Source: Zantedeschia hybrid cultivar
Taxonomy: Eukaryota; Streptophyta; Magnoliopsida; Alismatales; Araceae
Direction of reading: 5' to 3'
NCBI GenBank assembly: GCA_030544215.1
Contig: JARZZO010000008.1
Location: 25,149,614-25,213,613 of the forward strand
DNA: 64,000 nucleotides
The notes below the pieces were generated by a model. That model did no database searches. It saw nothing but the letters and a program-made list of their open reading frames with translations, and was not told the DNA's origin. Position numbers and translations under genes: made by a program. Of the stretch, positions 1-13,600 are shown one piece after another; the first letter of the stretch is position 1, and each line of letters starts with the position of its first letter.

Positions 1-699
1 AGGTGATCAAGAATTTATGTTGCATTTATTATCATTAAAATATTAGACAATGATGACAATTTTATTAGATAAACGAAAATATTAGACAATGATGACAATT
101 TTATTAGACAAACGAAATAAGAATATTTAAACTGAACCCAACTCTTTTACTTCCAATACTAAAAGATAGGGCATTAACTGTGGCAATTCATGTTTCAATG
201 CCAACTAGTAGCCATGGCTTTCATCCATACTTCATTTGTATAGGCCAAATTGTTGAGATAATATTACTAATGACAAATTAGTATTATTTAATTTTTTTAT
301 AGTTTTAACACCCTTTCTCGAAAATAGTGAGACTTATGCCTTATTGTACCTCAAGACTTACACCTTGCAAGGTTTTTGAAAAGTGCCTCACAACAGTCTC
401 AAACTATGGTTTAAATATAGGCTCCAATTATTAACACTATTAAAGTTGGAGATTATTGGGAGACACGTACATGTACGTACTTGCCTACTTGGTATGCGCA
501 TGCATAAAAAACAGAACGACACAGAAATATTTTGGAAAAACTCCTTGAAAAAAGATCTTCAAATAAAAGTGAGATTGCAGGAAGTTTTTACTAAACATAA
601 AGATTATAGATTTTTTTTTCTAAATTAAGTAGGTTAGAAGAACTAAAAACTAAAAAAAAAACTTAAAATTGATTATAATCATTCGCTCAATATTTTTAT

Positions 700-965
700 G
701 TTAAAAAGTAAAAAGTAAAAATCCTTTTCAATCCTTACAGTCCTTCAATATTTTCTATTAGCCCTTATAATTTTTATATTACATGTTAGTTCCTATAATT
801 ATTTCAAATGTCTCTTAAAAGCCCCTCAACTCTTTCTAAAAAGTCCCTCTGGAGGGACCTTTTGAGGACAGTTTAAAGGTTGGGGAGGATTTTAAAGAAA
901 TATAAATATTGTAGGAACTAATAAGAAATATAGAATGATGATAGGAACTGAAAAGTAAAAAACTA
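700..965. repeat. MITE-like repeat family, copy 1
   Basis: The copy contains a hairpin around 838-863 (AAAGTCCCTC against GAGGGACCTTT) and AT-rich ends. Phrases such as 'cctcaac.ctctaaaa.gtcc..tggaggga', followed by 'gaa.tgaagaatatt', recur at 27460-27690. A partial third copy lies at about 2425-2585. This looks like a non-autonomous repeat with a strong central palindrome. The exact ends and target duplication were not resolved. Confidence 0.45.
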
Positions 966-2424
966 AAGCTAAAACTAATTTCCAACCAATGTTTTGTGTC
1001 CACGTTAATTTCAAAACATCCATAATTCAGAAAATGCAATAACTTATTTGAACCTGCAGGCTGTGCAGTGTTTATATTTGAATGAGGAGTTTTTGAACCT
1101 CACATTCTAGATCTTATTTCGCATCCAGTCACAAAAGGGTACTTGATTCACCCGCAATCCTTGTGAATAGATGCTCACAGGTTCAGAAAATGAGATCTAA
1201 GGTCTATAAGATCATGTCTCTTCGTACTTGATGTTGATCTTTTTATCCAATAATGTGCCTTCTTTTGAAGATTGTGCATCTTAAGTTTAATTGGTAATGA
1301 ACTAAGGTTGTGCATTATCTATGTTCTTCGGTTTTTTCTTCCTACTCTATATTCAATGTGTTTGCAAAAAGAAAAATTTAATTGTATGTTCTCATGTGAT
1401 TGCAGATTTCTCTCATCCAATTAACGCCAAAAACACCATCTTTTTCCATGGTCTAGTCCATCCTCTTCCCATGTAACTCCAAAATCCTCGAGAAGCATTT
1501 ATTATATGTGTGACTCTAAGGACATGTTGATGTTGAGGTATGTCTCACAATTGAGAGATGTCTCATATTTGGAGTAAATAGTTAGGGAAGGTTTTCTATG
1601 GTGCCAAAAGTGCCACATGAAAAAACCTCCTTTAGTAGGTTACTTTAACTAGAGGGCTTGCCCCCCACAGTACGGTGTGTCCCTAAACTCAGGACAACCA
1701 CAGCAATAGAGGCTGTTGACACCCCCGAAGCATAGAAGTAGCAGTAGATCGAAGGCGGGCTTGAGGGGTGTCAACATCTTGGGCACTCTCTAGAAGCTCA
1801 AAATTAGGGAATGTCGACACCTCCTCTAAGCGTGTTGGACACCATCCCGATGCAGAATGGCATAGGATATGTTCGGCCTTTGTATCAAAGGTTATTTATA
1901 TTATAACTTAGAAAAATATGTCTCAAATTGAAACATACAAAGATAGTTAGAGGATCCTTCTAGGGCTATGTTCTTGTACCTGTATTTTTAAAAAGAATAG
2001 TACCAAACAGTTGTGGGGGAATCGAGATGTTGTCAAATCACGTAAATTTCTCTCTCTTTTTCTCTCTCTTAATTGTTGCATATGTCGATCTGACTTGTGA
2101 GGTGAGCAAGAGTGATCCCACACTATAATTATGTTTAAAGGAAAAAAACAAAAAGAGAATTTGATCATTGTTCTATGTTTTATGAATTGTACAATGCGGA
2201 AGAAAAGAGTGAAAAATAAGTCTGCCACAAATTAAGAGTCAAATTGTGAAAAGACCAAAATAAGGTCAATATTTGACAGAAAGTTCTATACGAGGCATTA
2301 CAATATTTTTTAATAGATTAAGAAAGAAAAAGTTCATTCGTTGCATGTTCCTCAACAGCCACTCACTCACCTCGTTGTTCATCCCGTAAGCAAATTGGAT
2401 ATAATGAAATAAGTAGAGAATTTT

Positions 2425-2585
2425 TAATTCTTAATTCTTATAATCTTCTAATATTCTTTATAAATCTCTATAGTCATTATATTCAAAGATTGGGAGAGGA
2501 GAGGGACATTTGAAGAAATATGAAGATTGCAGAGGAGTTGTAAAAAATATTAAAAGATTATAAATATTAAAAAATAAAAATCCCT
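2425..2585. repeat. MITE-like repeat family, partial copy
   Basis: This is a partial copy sharing the segment 'aggagagggacatttgaagaaatatgaag' in pieces with 27460-27690 and 700-965. It ends in the same AT-rich 'aaaaataaaaatccctt' tail. The boundaries are approximate. Confidence 0.35.
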
Positions 2586-3164
2586 TAATAACACTTGTAA
2601 TATTCTCAAACATTAGCTACAACCGAGAGCAAATGACGTGCTGCACCACTTCGCAGGGGACGCCACAAAATGTATAAAGCTCACGCAACGTCTAATCTTG
2701 TGATCCACGACAATTGTAACAGTAAATATTACTTCATGTAATCTTAGGCGAGTCTGAACAGTAAATTTCTGTACAAAAAACTTTATAGAACATCCACCGG
2801 GACAGAGAGAAGTTTTGACAAGACAAAGAAGTTAACCACTCCGAGTGAATAGAAGTTGCGTCTAACTTACTGCTGTCAGCGTCTTTATTTTAAAAAAAAG
2901 TAAAAAAATTTAAGTCGGTCTCATAATATCTTATATGGTCTTACAATTTGATTTGAGATTTTTCATTTGGACTCGATTTACAAATTTTTATTTTTTTTGT
3001 TCAATTTAAGATCGGACTACGTGATCATGTAAGAGGTTGAGTCCGACTCAAAAAAATATCTAAAAAAGATAATAATAAAACTACCCGCAGCCGTTTTATT
3101 AGTTAATAGAAAAATTAATGAAAAATTAATCAAATTAATAAAAATTACACCAAGGTTTCCTCCT

Positions 3165-3420
3165 AGAAGTTTGGGTGTGGGAAAGCGCGAGCAAGCTATT
3201 AATTAACCGCAGCTGCGCGCCTCCGCCTCCGCCACAAAAAGTCGGAAACGTAATCGGACCGGGTAAGGGAATCGCCATGGCATATTCCGTGGGCCCCCCC
3301 GATTGCACCGTCTCTCTTTCCTGTTCCGGAAAACTCCGCATTTCGCGGGAGGGAGACGGACAATAGAAAGAGAGAAATCTAGAAAGATGTGCAGAGATAC
3401 GAAGGGGTCCCCGTGTGTAC
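3165..3420. other. GC-rich patch of unknown nature
   Basis: A roughly 250-base island is much richer in G and C than its AT-rich neighbourhood. It contains (CCGCCTC) runs and a run of seven C. Short open frames exist on both strands, but neither has a domain, a good start context or splice support. It may be an eroded exon, a distal promoter element or TE debris. Confidence 0.3.
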
Positions 3421-4206
3421 TAAAGTGGGCTTATCATCTTACGCTTATTTTATTGATTTAAAAAAATTACACATTAATAAGTTAATAATCGATCAAATTA
3501 TTAAATTTTCAATTTTTAGCGGTACAGGTAGTAATTGATGGGTCTATTATTCAACTGATTATTATTTTACAAGCCAATTAATAGATAGTGTTTCCAAATG
3601 GGTGTACATGTAGCGATGAGGCAAAGGATACGTATCCTTTTTAGATTGAATGCATGTGCTCCGATAAGGAAAAGTCATGAATCCACGTTGGATTCACATC
3701 AAATCTGATGCGTTAGCATACCTATTTTCGATGTAACATTGTATTCTAGATCTACATCCTTTATTCTATCTATTGTACATATGGACTTAAAAAAATTATT
3801 TATTAATTGATCTATAAATTAAAATCAAGTACTCTAGTTATTAGTTATTATTTGTACTTCTTTAGACTGTGAAGAGAGGAGAGGTGAGTAGGACACTAGA
3901 CTCGTGTAAGAAAATAGAATTGATATGCTAATACACTTCTTAAATATTAAACTTGACACCAAATACAAGAAGATAAAAAGAGTAATAAATTTTAAAATTT
4001 AAATGACCTACTTATTTATTTAGAAGGAGGACATTTTTATCTTCTTGCGGCTTATATTTAGTTTGATGTCAAGAAAAATATTATTATATTATTTTTCTTA
4101 AATAAAATAAGCTTGCCCCTTATCGTTTGCATCTTTTAGCAATACTTCTGTCTCTTTTTTTTTTTGTTTTTTTTCTTGTCTCCTGCAGAGCGAGAAGAAG
4201 AGTTCC

Positions 4207-4215
4207 TATAAATAG
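4207..4215 (+). promoter_or_regulatory. TATA box of the PEPC gene
   Basis: TATAAATAG lies about 420 bases before the ATG at 4632. A start site about 30 bases downstream would put the (TC) run at 4251-4287 at the very beginning of the 5' UTR, a common arrangement for plant pyrimidine-rich leaders. No CAAT box was assigned. Confidence 0.6.
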
Positions 4216-4243
4216 GCTTGCCCCTTGCATCCTTGCTACCCAC

Positions 4244-4250
<7 letters not shown>

Positions 4251-4287
<37 letters not shown>
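4251..4287 (+). repeat. (TC)18 microsatellite in the PEPC 5' UTR
   Basis: This is an uninterrupted TC dinucleotide run just downstream of the TATA box. It probably lies in the transcribed leader. It could act as a Y-patch/GAGA-type promoter element and is likely length-polymorphic. Confidence 0.85.
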
Positions 4288-4289
<2 letters not shown>

Positions 4290-4631
4290 GGGCGGGGATC
4301 GTGTGATCTCCCTCTTTCTCTCTCTTGTCTCCCTTTTACGTGGAGTGCTCTTATTTTTTTCTCTTTTGCTCACTGACCAAAATAGTGCACAGAGCCTCGG
4401 AAGAGAAAGACAGAAAGAAAATTTTGAGATAATCCAAGGTTGTGGGAGCCCTCCCGTGTTGGGACACCGCTATCTGCCTTCCTTCCGGTCTTTTTGGTCG
4501 CAAAGGAGCGAGCTTTTTGTGCGCCAGTGGATCTGCTCCGCTCTGGTTTTCACCTGTTTCTTCCTGCTTGGTGTGTCTAGAATCTTGAGGAGGGGGGCTG
4601 CTGTGTTGGGTAAGAGGTGTGGGCGGGGGAG

Positions 4632-7600
4632 ATGGCGCGTAATGCGAACAACCTGGAGAAGATGGCGTCCATAGACGCGCACCTACGGCTTCTTGCGCCC
4701 GCCAAGGTCTCCGAGGACGACAAGCTCGTCGAATACGACGCCCTGCTGCTGGATCGCTTCCTGGACATCCTCCAGGACCTGCATGGCGAAGATCTCAGGG
4801 AAACGGTGCGCCAACTCTGAGATCATCTCTTTTTTTCGATCAATTTTGCTTTGCCCACGTCAAAAGATTGCTTTTTTTTTTTTGGATTTTGGATGGCAAG
4901 CACCTGAGAAATTTAGATGGGGCGTTGTAAGTTCTCATTGGCGACAGAGTTTTGATCGGTTTCGTATCCGGGCTAATGTTTTTTCCTTTTTCTTTTCCTG
5001 TTCTTCCTCTTTTTGTTGTGGGTAGCCTTGAGATTTTAACGAAGGGCTACTCGCGTATGTCATGAGGACTACACTTATCAACTAGATGTTAGATGCCCTG
5101 TATTACTCCTGAATGTTTGGACAAATGAACATTCACATTTCCTCGACAAGGTTTCATGAATTGAGGTGGAAAATTTGAGAACAGTTTTAGAATTCAATAC
5201 ACGCTGTAATCAAGCACCCTTTTATATAAATGTTTATTTACGACTTCAAAGGTCATACATAGTACAGCTAAATATATGAAACCCATCTTGACTTATTATT
5301 TCTGTCTAAGATGAGATGTTAACATGTGTGTCATACTCTGTGATTAGGTCCAAGGGTGCTATGAACTATCTGCTGAGTATGAGAGGAAGAATGATCCACA
5401 GAAGTTAGAAGAGCTTGGCGATGTCCTTACAAGTTTGGATCCTGGGGACTCCATTGTCATTGCCAGCTCATTCTCTCACATGCTTAACCTGGCCAACTTG
5501 GCCGAGGAAGTCCAGATTGCTTACAGGAGACGCATCAAGCTAAAAAAGGGAGATTTTGCTGATGAGAACTCGGCAGCCACCGAATCAGACATCGAGGAAA
5601 CACTGAAGAGGCTCGTTGTGCAGCTGAAGAAGTCACCCGAGGAAATATTTGATGCTCTGAAGAGCCAAACAGTGGATCTGGTTTTAACTGCACATCCAAC
5701 GCAATCAGTTCGAAGATCATTGCTTCAGAAGCATGCAAGGTTTGGGATTAACTTGTTTGCCTTTTAAACGATCAAGCAGCCTGCTGACCTTTAACAATCT
5801 GCAGTTTCTTTGCTACATAGATATAAAATTCAATAATCTATCGTTCATTATAAAATTTTAAATAAAAATAAGTTGACATGATAATGGAACTTGTCCAATC
5901 TCTCAGGATTCGGAATTGTTTGGCACAGTTGTATGCCAAAGACATTACTCCTGATGACAAACAGGAGCTTGACGAAGCCCTTCAAAGGGAGGTAATCATC
6001 CATTTCTTTCTTTCATATAGGGTCATGATGCATGATACGTTTGATGAACACATTGTTCTTCTCATATTTTATACTAGCAAGGGCATTGTGATGTCTCTTG
6101 CTCTGTTCTCTCACATGTTTTTTTTTATTTGGCCTTTTCATTTTTTCTTTTTTCCCTTTCCAGTCTTTGTTTGATGTTTCTTTATGCAGTCTTTCCAATT
6201 TAAACATATTATTGATGTCTAGAAAATGACTTTCGCCTTGGAATTAGTTAACTTGCTGAAAACAGATTGTCTAACTAGACAATTTGTTTTCTTCATTTTT
6301 TGTCCTGGGGAGTGGCCACGAATTTCTTTAGCTTGGCAGTCTTGATGAGCAATTGTTTTGCTGAAATGCTGGCATTGGCAATTTCTTGACCGTGTTATGA
6401 AAATGCTGTCTGAACTTATTCAATAATACATCCAGTATGGTAAAACATCCTTTAAAAGTGGAACCCCCTGAATTTATATCAGTGTTCTGAGAAAGCATTT
6501 TACATTCATGTCGTCAATCTGTGTATCAATGGCTTTGCTTACAATCTGCTAGAATGGCCATAAAACCCACTTCTGATCCTAATTTCTAAAGTTCTCATTT
6601 CTTAACATGTTGCAAATCACATGTCAGCAAACATTTTGGACTCTGCATATCACAGTTGATGAGACAAAAAAACTATTTCTCAAACTTTGAACATATGCTC
6701 TTTATAATCATAAATTAATGACTGAGCCACAAGTAGTATTATCTCATCTCTTTGGTAAGAAAATACATACATCATAGAGAATCATAAAATCATGACAATC
6801 CTGAAGAAACTAAACCCCATGTTAGCCCCTTCATTTCTATTCTTTCTGTGTAACTAAACATCCAGAGGTAGATTGGGACCAGCTCAGACTTTCTCAGTTG
6901 ACCCCTGCTTTGGAAACATCTGAGTTGGTCAAAACTGGTGAGAACTAGGCTCCTTTGGGCTTAGAGTGGGTCATCCAGCACTTGTTCTATCAACTTGATT
7001 CTCCGTTCCTTGTCAACTAACTTTTGTGCTAGCTACATGGGTTCATTGGTTCCCATGTGAAACAATGAAATTCTGAGCAGAGAGAGTCATGGTTAGTCAA
7101 AACTGGTGAGAACTAGGCTCCTTTGGGCTTAGGGTGGGTCATCCAGCACTTGTCCTATCAATTTGATTGTCCGTTCTTTGTCAACTAACTTCTGTGCTAG
7201 CTACATGGGTTCATAGGTTCCCATGAGAAACAATGAAATCTGCGCAGAGAGACTGAGAGAGTCATGTCAAGTCCTTCATATCGTGGTTTACCCAATTGGA
7301 AATTTGGAAGTTTGGGTCAAGCGAGGTATTGGGAAACAGACAGCAGCATTAAGATTCAAATCTCTATGATTTGGAAAGGGGGGGCAATTGTGAGGCAGAA
7401 AAGAATAAAATGTGAATATTTTAGTTTGGGATTCCATTATTGTATGGGATGGAGAAGCATGAAATGGGTTCTAGCACTCCTGGTAGCTCAGCCATCACAT
7501 CCCAGGGCCTCTTGGATAGTATCGTATATTGATCACATGATATCGGAGTCCAACTTATGTGACAATCATCATACCAATATGTACAAGTTTATGCATATAA

Positions 7601-10600
7601 ATTCTGAATTCAGGAGGAATCGAAAATAACCCAATAGCATCATGATTTGTGCACCATTTTTTTCTTATTGTATTTCAACATGCTCTCTGGTGGCAGATAT
7701 CTCTGTAGCCTCGGCCATATCCAAAGCATTAACACATATGACTATTGGGAAGTTGCATTCAAATGTATACATGTGAAGTCACTGCTTTATCTATCTGGTA
7801 TTGTATATGCAGATCCAAGCTGCATTCCGAACTGATGAAATTAGGAGAACCCCGCCAACTCCACAGGATGAAATGCGGGCTGGGATGAGTTATTTCCATG
7901 AAACAATTTGGAAGGGTGTTCCAAAATTCTTGCGCAGGGTTGATACAGCTTTAAAGAACATTGGAATTCATGAGCGTGTTCCCTATAATGCACCTCTTAT
8001 CCAATTCTCCTCTTGGATGGGTGGAGATCGTGATGGTATGATGCCCCACTAATATGAGTAGTTTATGCATCAGTATGAGTAGAAACTATACCATACCTCT
8101 GGGTGCCTCTCCGGAAGTCCCGTGACCTTAGGTGTGTTGCATGTCCAGAGCCTCCGTTGTTGCATCATTAACATTAGCATTTTTCAGCAGTGTCATTGGT
8201 GAACACTGTCATGGAAAATCAATTGCCCTCATTGCTGCAAGTCTGCACTGTTAGTTGATCCACAGAAGTTAGCACATACAAGACGCTGATGGACATGCTT
8301 TCAGCACATTATCTTGTGTAAGTTGTACATTGTGCATCATTGTTTTACTAATGTGATGAATAACATTGATTTCAGGGAATCCGAGGGTAACTCCTGAGGT
8401 TACTAGGGATGTATGCTTGCTAGCCCGGATGATGGCTGCAAACTTGTATTTTTCACAGATTGAGGATCTAATGTTTGAGGTATCAGTAGTTGATATGTCT
8501 AGGACTATAGTCATGCTAAAAGAGTTTACTCGTTAGCCTACTTCTATGGTTCTGATCATTTGTGCATTTTCTTGCAGTTGTCTATGTGGCGCTGCAGTGA
8601 TGAACTCAGAGATCGAGCAAATGAATTACATCGCTCCTCAAAAAGAGACGCAAAGCATTACATTGGTATTTAACAATGAATCTATTGCAGTTTATTATTC
8701 TGTTTACTAGTATAGCGCATATAACAACATAGACTATTATCCAAAGCCATGATTAGAGTTCTCATTAAGTGTTTCTTACAGCTAAGATTAACATCTCTGT
8801 TGATGGATAAATAAGCTTGACAGGGAATTATTAACCTAAAGTTCAGCTGAATTTTTCCCTCATGATACAGATTTAGAAGCAGAGGTAGCCAAAATAAGTC
8901 GTGTTAAAACATTGTGTTGTTAATCTTTCTTTGCCTAAATGCAGGTCTTATGTTAAAATATTGAGTTAGTGATCTTCTTTGCCTCTGTGCCGAGTCCTGT
9001 ATTAAACACTGAACTGATGGTCTTTCTTTGCGTATGTGCAGAGTTTTGGAAACAAGTTCCACCAAATGAACCTTATCGTGTTATACTTGGTGATCTGAGG
9101 GATAATTTATATAATACACGAGAGCGTTCTCGTCAGTTGCTGTCTAACGGATTCTCTGACATTCCTGAGGAAGTGACTTTCACCAATGTTGAAGAGGTTG
9201 GTTTCTAATTCTATTGATGTATAAGGACTCTGTGCACTATAGTCAGCATGTGGTGTTGGAAAATTTAGGAAAAACTTAGTGTTAGATAAGGCTTACGAAC
9301 TGAAAATCTAATAGTAATATGAAGGCCTGGAGTGGTATCTGGGCATTCCAGCTTGAAATTGCTCCTTTTGACCATCCTTTTCCTAAAATTTAAAAGGTGA
9401 AGGAATGTTAATGTCCATACACTTTATTGGCCTCCAAAGGTAATGTCGCATTAGTCATAACATTTAGCCCACTGAGTATCTTACATCTGCGATGCTCTAT
9501 GGATATCTATGTTCCTGTGGCACCTTGGGTGAGTATTGTAAGTTAAGAGTCAGGAACTCATTCCGATTGCATGCCATCTAAAAGGATAAAAGTAGGAACA
9601 AGAACCTATTATTTTGTGGGAAATGCTTTTCTCATAAAATATAAATGTCCACATGTTCCACTAAGAAATAGCTGGGGGAGCTTGTATAAATGTCATCCTC
9701 ATGATGCTGTTGGATTACATAAACTCATATTTCATTTTACTTCGCTTTAACCTGTCAAAAATAATCCTTCCTGGGAAAATGCACAGATCAATAAAGAGCA
9801 GAACAAATGGAGCATGCATCTTAGGTTCCATATGTTACTAATTCGGGTTTGAGGTGTTCGAATTTCACTTGTCACCTTGCTTCTCCCACACTCTTCTTTT
9901 AAAATCTTCAAAACTAATCCTTTGTTAAATTAAGATCTAGGTAAGTTAGTAAAAGATGAATGAAAAGGATCCTTGTCAATACACCTTTTGTATGACTAGA
10001 GGCATTTATTCAAGAATTGTTTTACACATGCCCTTTTTTTCATTCTTTTTCTTTCAGTTTTCACTGGCATTTTGATTTACACTAAGCGTCAACTCATTTG
10101 CTGCAGTTCCTAGAACCTCTTGAGCTTTGTTACAGATCGCTGTGTGCTTGTGGTGATCGTTCAATTGCTGATGGGAGTCTCCTTGATTTCTTGCGTCAAG
10201 TATCAACTTTTGGCCTTTCACTTGTCAGACTTGACATTAGGCAGGAGTCTGATCGGCACACTGATGTTATTGATGCCATCACTAAACATCTGGGAATTGG
10301 ATCCTATCGTGATTGGTCTGAGGAGAAACGCCAGGAATGGTTGTTATCTGAACTTCGTGGCAAACGGCCCCTGTTTGGTCCTGACCTTCCAAAAACTGAG
10401 GAAATCGCTGATGTACTAGAAACTCTTCATGTCATAGCTGAACTTCCTTCAGATAACTTTGGAGCATACATCATCTCAATGGCAACTGCACCTTCTGATG
10501 TGCTTGCAGTTGAGCTTTTGCAGCGTGAATGCCGTGTGAAGAAGCCACTGAGGGTCGTCCCACTATTTGAGAAACTTGCAGACCTTGAGGCTGCCCCTGC

Positions 10601-13600
10601 AGCTGTTGCTCGTCTCTTCTCAATAGACTGGTACAGGAACAGGATTGATGGAAAGCAGGAGGTCATGATTGGGTACTCTGATTCAGGAAAGGATGCTGGC
10701 CGGCTTTCTGCAGCGTGGCAGTTATATAAAGCTCAAGAAGAGCTTATAAAGGTTGCAAAGCAATATGGAGTGAAGTTGACAATGTTTCATGGGCGTGGAG
10801 GAACTGTTGGTAGAGGTGGTGGTCCTACTCATCTTGCTATACTATCTCAGCCTCCGGACACAATACACGGATCTCTTAGAGTGACAGTTCAAGGTGAAGT
10901 CATTGAGCAATCTTTTGGTGAGGAGCATTTGTGTTTCAGAACGCTTCAGCGTTTCACAGCTGCTACTCTTGAACACGGCATGCACCCCCCGGTCTCTCCA
11001 AAGCCAGAATGGCGTGCACTTATGGATGAAATGGCTGTAGTGGCTACTAAGGAATATCGATCAATTGTCTTCCAGGAACCACGATTTGTTGAATATTTTC
11101 GCCTTGTAAGTGTCTTGTTTCCCTTGGGACTTTTACTGTTTGAGAGTTTGATTATTATTTAGCCTAAATCTCTCTTTTATGTTTCATGATATGGTTTTTT
11201 GTATGCATAAGAGTGATTTGATTTGTTCTGGCACTTGCATGTAAACAATAAAGGACGAATTTAATTTTTCTTAAATTCCTGGTAATGAAAGTACCTTTTT
11301 GTTTTCAGATAATGCTTATTCCCCATACTATTGTGATCCTTTAAAACTGCTTAATGGGCTTGTTTTAGTATCCTTTTTATGCATAACCTTTCTTTGTCAT
11401 GTTCAGAATATTCTTGCCATCTAGAAAATTAGATTTTAGAATAAAATCCAAATGTTTTATTGTTGTTTCATTTGAATGCTATATTTGGCAGTTTCTCTCA
11501 GTTGCTCTCTGATTTTGGAATGGACTTTACTTGGGAATTCAAAATAAAATGATTATTTTAATTACAATGGGCATCTTCTAGTAGTTCTACATTTTTATCA
11601 TCCTAAGTTCTGCTGGATGTAGATCATCATGGGGTTGGGAGCTATCCTCATTTTGGAGGTTAAATCAGAATATCAGATCTAAAGAAGTCAAAGTCTATTC
11701 TCTGATCAAAATAGGTGTGGAAGAGCAAGTTCATGTTTTTTTTTTTTGGATGTCAAAGGATACCAGTGCTGGTACCAGGTAAACATTGGGAAGAGTGGGG
11801 AACCTGCAACTCACTCTCACTCTTCATGTAAAGCCACAATTTATTATGTAGTTATAAAGTAGAAGACTTTTCATATAGCATGATCTGTGCTTTTTCTCCC
11901 TTTTATTGGGTTGTGTTCTCTCATAAATCATCATGAAGGAAGAAAATGGAAATACAAGGAAAATAATGAAAACGTCCAAGATAATCACATGTAAGACTTT
12001 GAGAAAATTTGATTTATGTCCATCATGTAATGACGAATCTGGATAAAGCACTCATATAAGTTGTGGATGGTCTTAAAAATCATAAAAAATAATAAAAATG
12101 TGACAGTGTGTAAGAGAAAAAAAGATATTGGACATTGTTAAAACAGGCATTAGCCATTCGGGATACTTAAGGGTAAGAAAAAGTAGTACCACATAATTAA
12201 AGAAGAGACAAGCATTTGGCATAGACATTATAAGCACATGCCTAGTTGAGTGAGGCAAATATGAGGCAAGATGAGGCAGTTTTGGCTCACCTCAACCTGC
12301 CTCGCTCGCCTCAAGGCGATCACCTTTGATAATATAGGTTGTGTTATATTTTTATGCCTTATTATGTTGCACTAGCTAATGGAGTCGTAAATCTTCTTTT
12401 TTCTGACTTCTTCAGAGTGTGTTTTGTCTTATCGGGGTAGATTTCTCATCTACCAGCCAAGAAATTATTATTGAGAATTAAGCTGTCTGATTTAAGCTGG
12501 CCGCTGATAATGCTAACTGCTTATGCCTAACTTGGAGGGCGATGTCTGATTTCCAGTTGTCACTTCTGCTAAATATATTTATGAGATCTTTGAAGTCAGC
12601 CACAAATTGATGAGACAAGGCTAGTAGTTCATTGATTGATTGGCTGGACCTAATTATGTACCACTTTATATACTGAAGAATTTCCAATCTTTTTTTTTTT
12701 TTTTTTTTTTTGTGGGGTGGGGGGGGGGTGGGGGGTTGTGTTCCAGCGAGCTTAGTTTTTTGCAGGATTTCCGTCCTTCACTTTTTTGTTAGTTCAATTG
12801 GGTTTCTTTGGTTTCTATTCTTCACATTTGTTGATAGTTTGTTGACTAACACTAAATATGACCTTTTGCCAACTTCTGAAGGCCACTCCAGAGCTGGAAT
12901 ATGGTCGGATGAATATTGGTAGCCGACCATCAAAGCGAAAGCCTAGTGGAGGCATAGAATCACTTCGGGCAATTCCATGGATCTTTGCATGGACACAGAC
13001 AAGGTTCCACCTTCCTGTGTGGCTTGGTTTTGGTGCAGCATTCAAGCATGTTTTAGACAAGGATATCAATAATCTCCATGTCCTCCGGGAGATGTACAAT
13101 GAGTGGCCATTTTTCAGGGTCACCATTGACTTGGTAGAGATGGTTTTTGCGAAGGGAGACCCAGGTATCGCTGCTTTATATGATAAACTGCTGGTGTCAG
13201 ATGATTTGTGGTCATTTGGAGAGCGCCTGAGAGCAAATTATGAGGAAACAAAGCGTCTTCTACTCCAGGTGAAGTTCATCCATCTTATTGCATTTTTCAT
13301 GTGTTAAAGACCAGTTATTTATTTTTTAATTAGGCGATAACTTATCAGATGGAAAAGGGGACTCTAATCTGCAGTTTGGCCAATTACAGACCCAGTAGGA
13401 AAGCATTTCCAGATAGTTTTCTTCTTTCTTTTAAAAGTTAGTAATCCATTCAAATTTAATCTTTGCCAGCAGGTTCTGAAGGACCATGCTTAACACTAGC
13501 ATAATGTCTTCTGTAAAAATGTTAAGTTGCTTGTGAGTTGTAGACCTTCGTTAAGTTGTGGTCTTTAAGTTTCTATATTGGGTTGGTCTAGTACATGGTC

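Larger units (their letters stand above)
1..4206. other. AT-rich intergenic DNA upstream of PEPC
   Basis: I see no convincing gene here; the small open frames have no recognisable domain. The stretch holds remnants of two repeat families that recur elsewhere in the window: about 525-640 resembles 33515-33645, and about 700-965 and 2425-2585 resemble 27460-27690. There is a short inverted repeat (arms 1714-1731 and 1759-1775, around GTTGACACCCC). A GC-rich patch at about 3165-3420 stands out from its surroundings. The last few hundred bases before the TATA box are presumably PEPC promoter, but I see no specific operator there. Confidence 0.6.

Noticed and set aside
3135..3366. Small frames in the GC-rich patch
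   Set aside because: Short, no domain, no supporting splice or promoter signal; kept only as a compositional feature.
4662..4680. GGCGTC followed by GACGCG inside PEPC exon 1
   Set aside because: The same six-base arms occur, but only 4 bases apart (cata), and they encode the conserved phosphorylation motif. Coincidence of codon use, not a copy of the N10 motif.
12882..13268. C4-type PEPC
   Set aside because: The diagnostic position in IPWIF-A-WTQTRF is Ala, not the Ser of C4 enzymes, so a C3/housekeeping form is more likely. This says nothing about CAM use.
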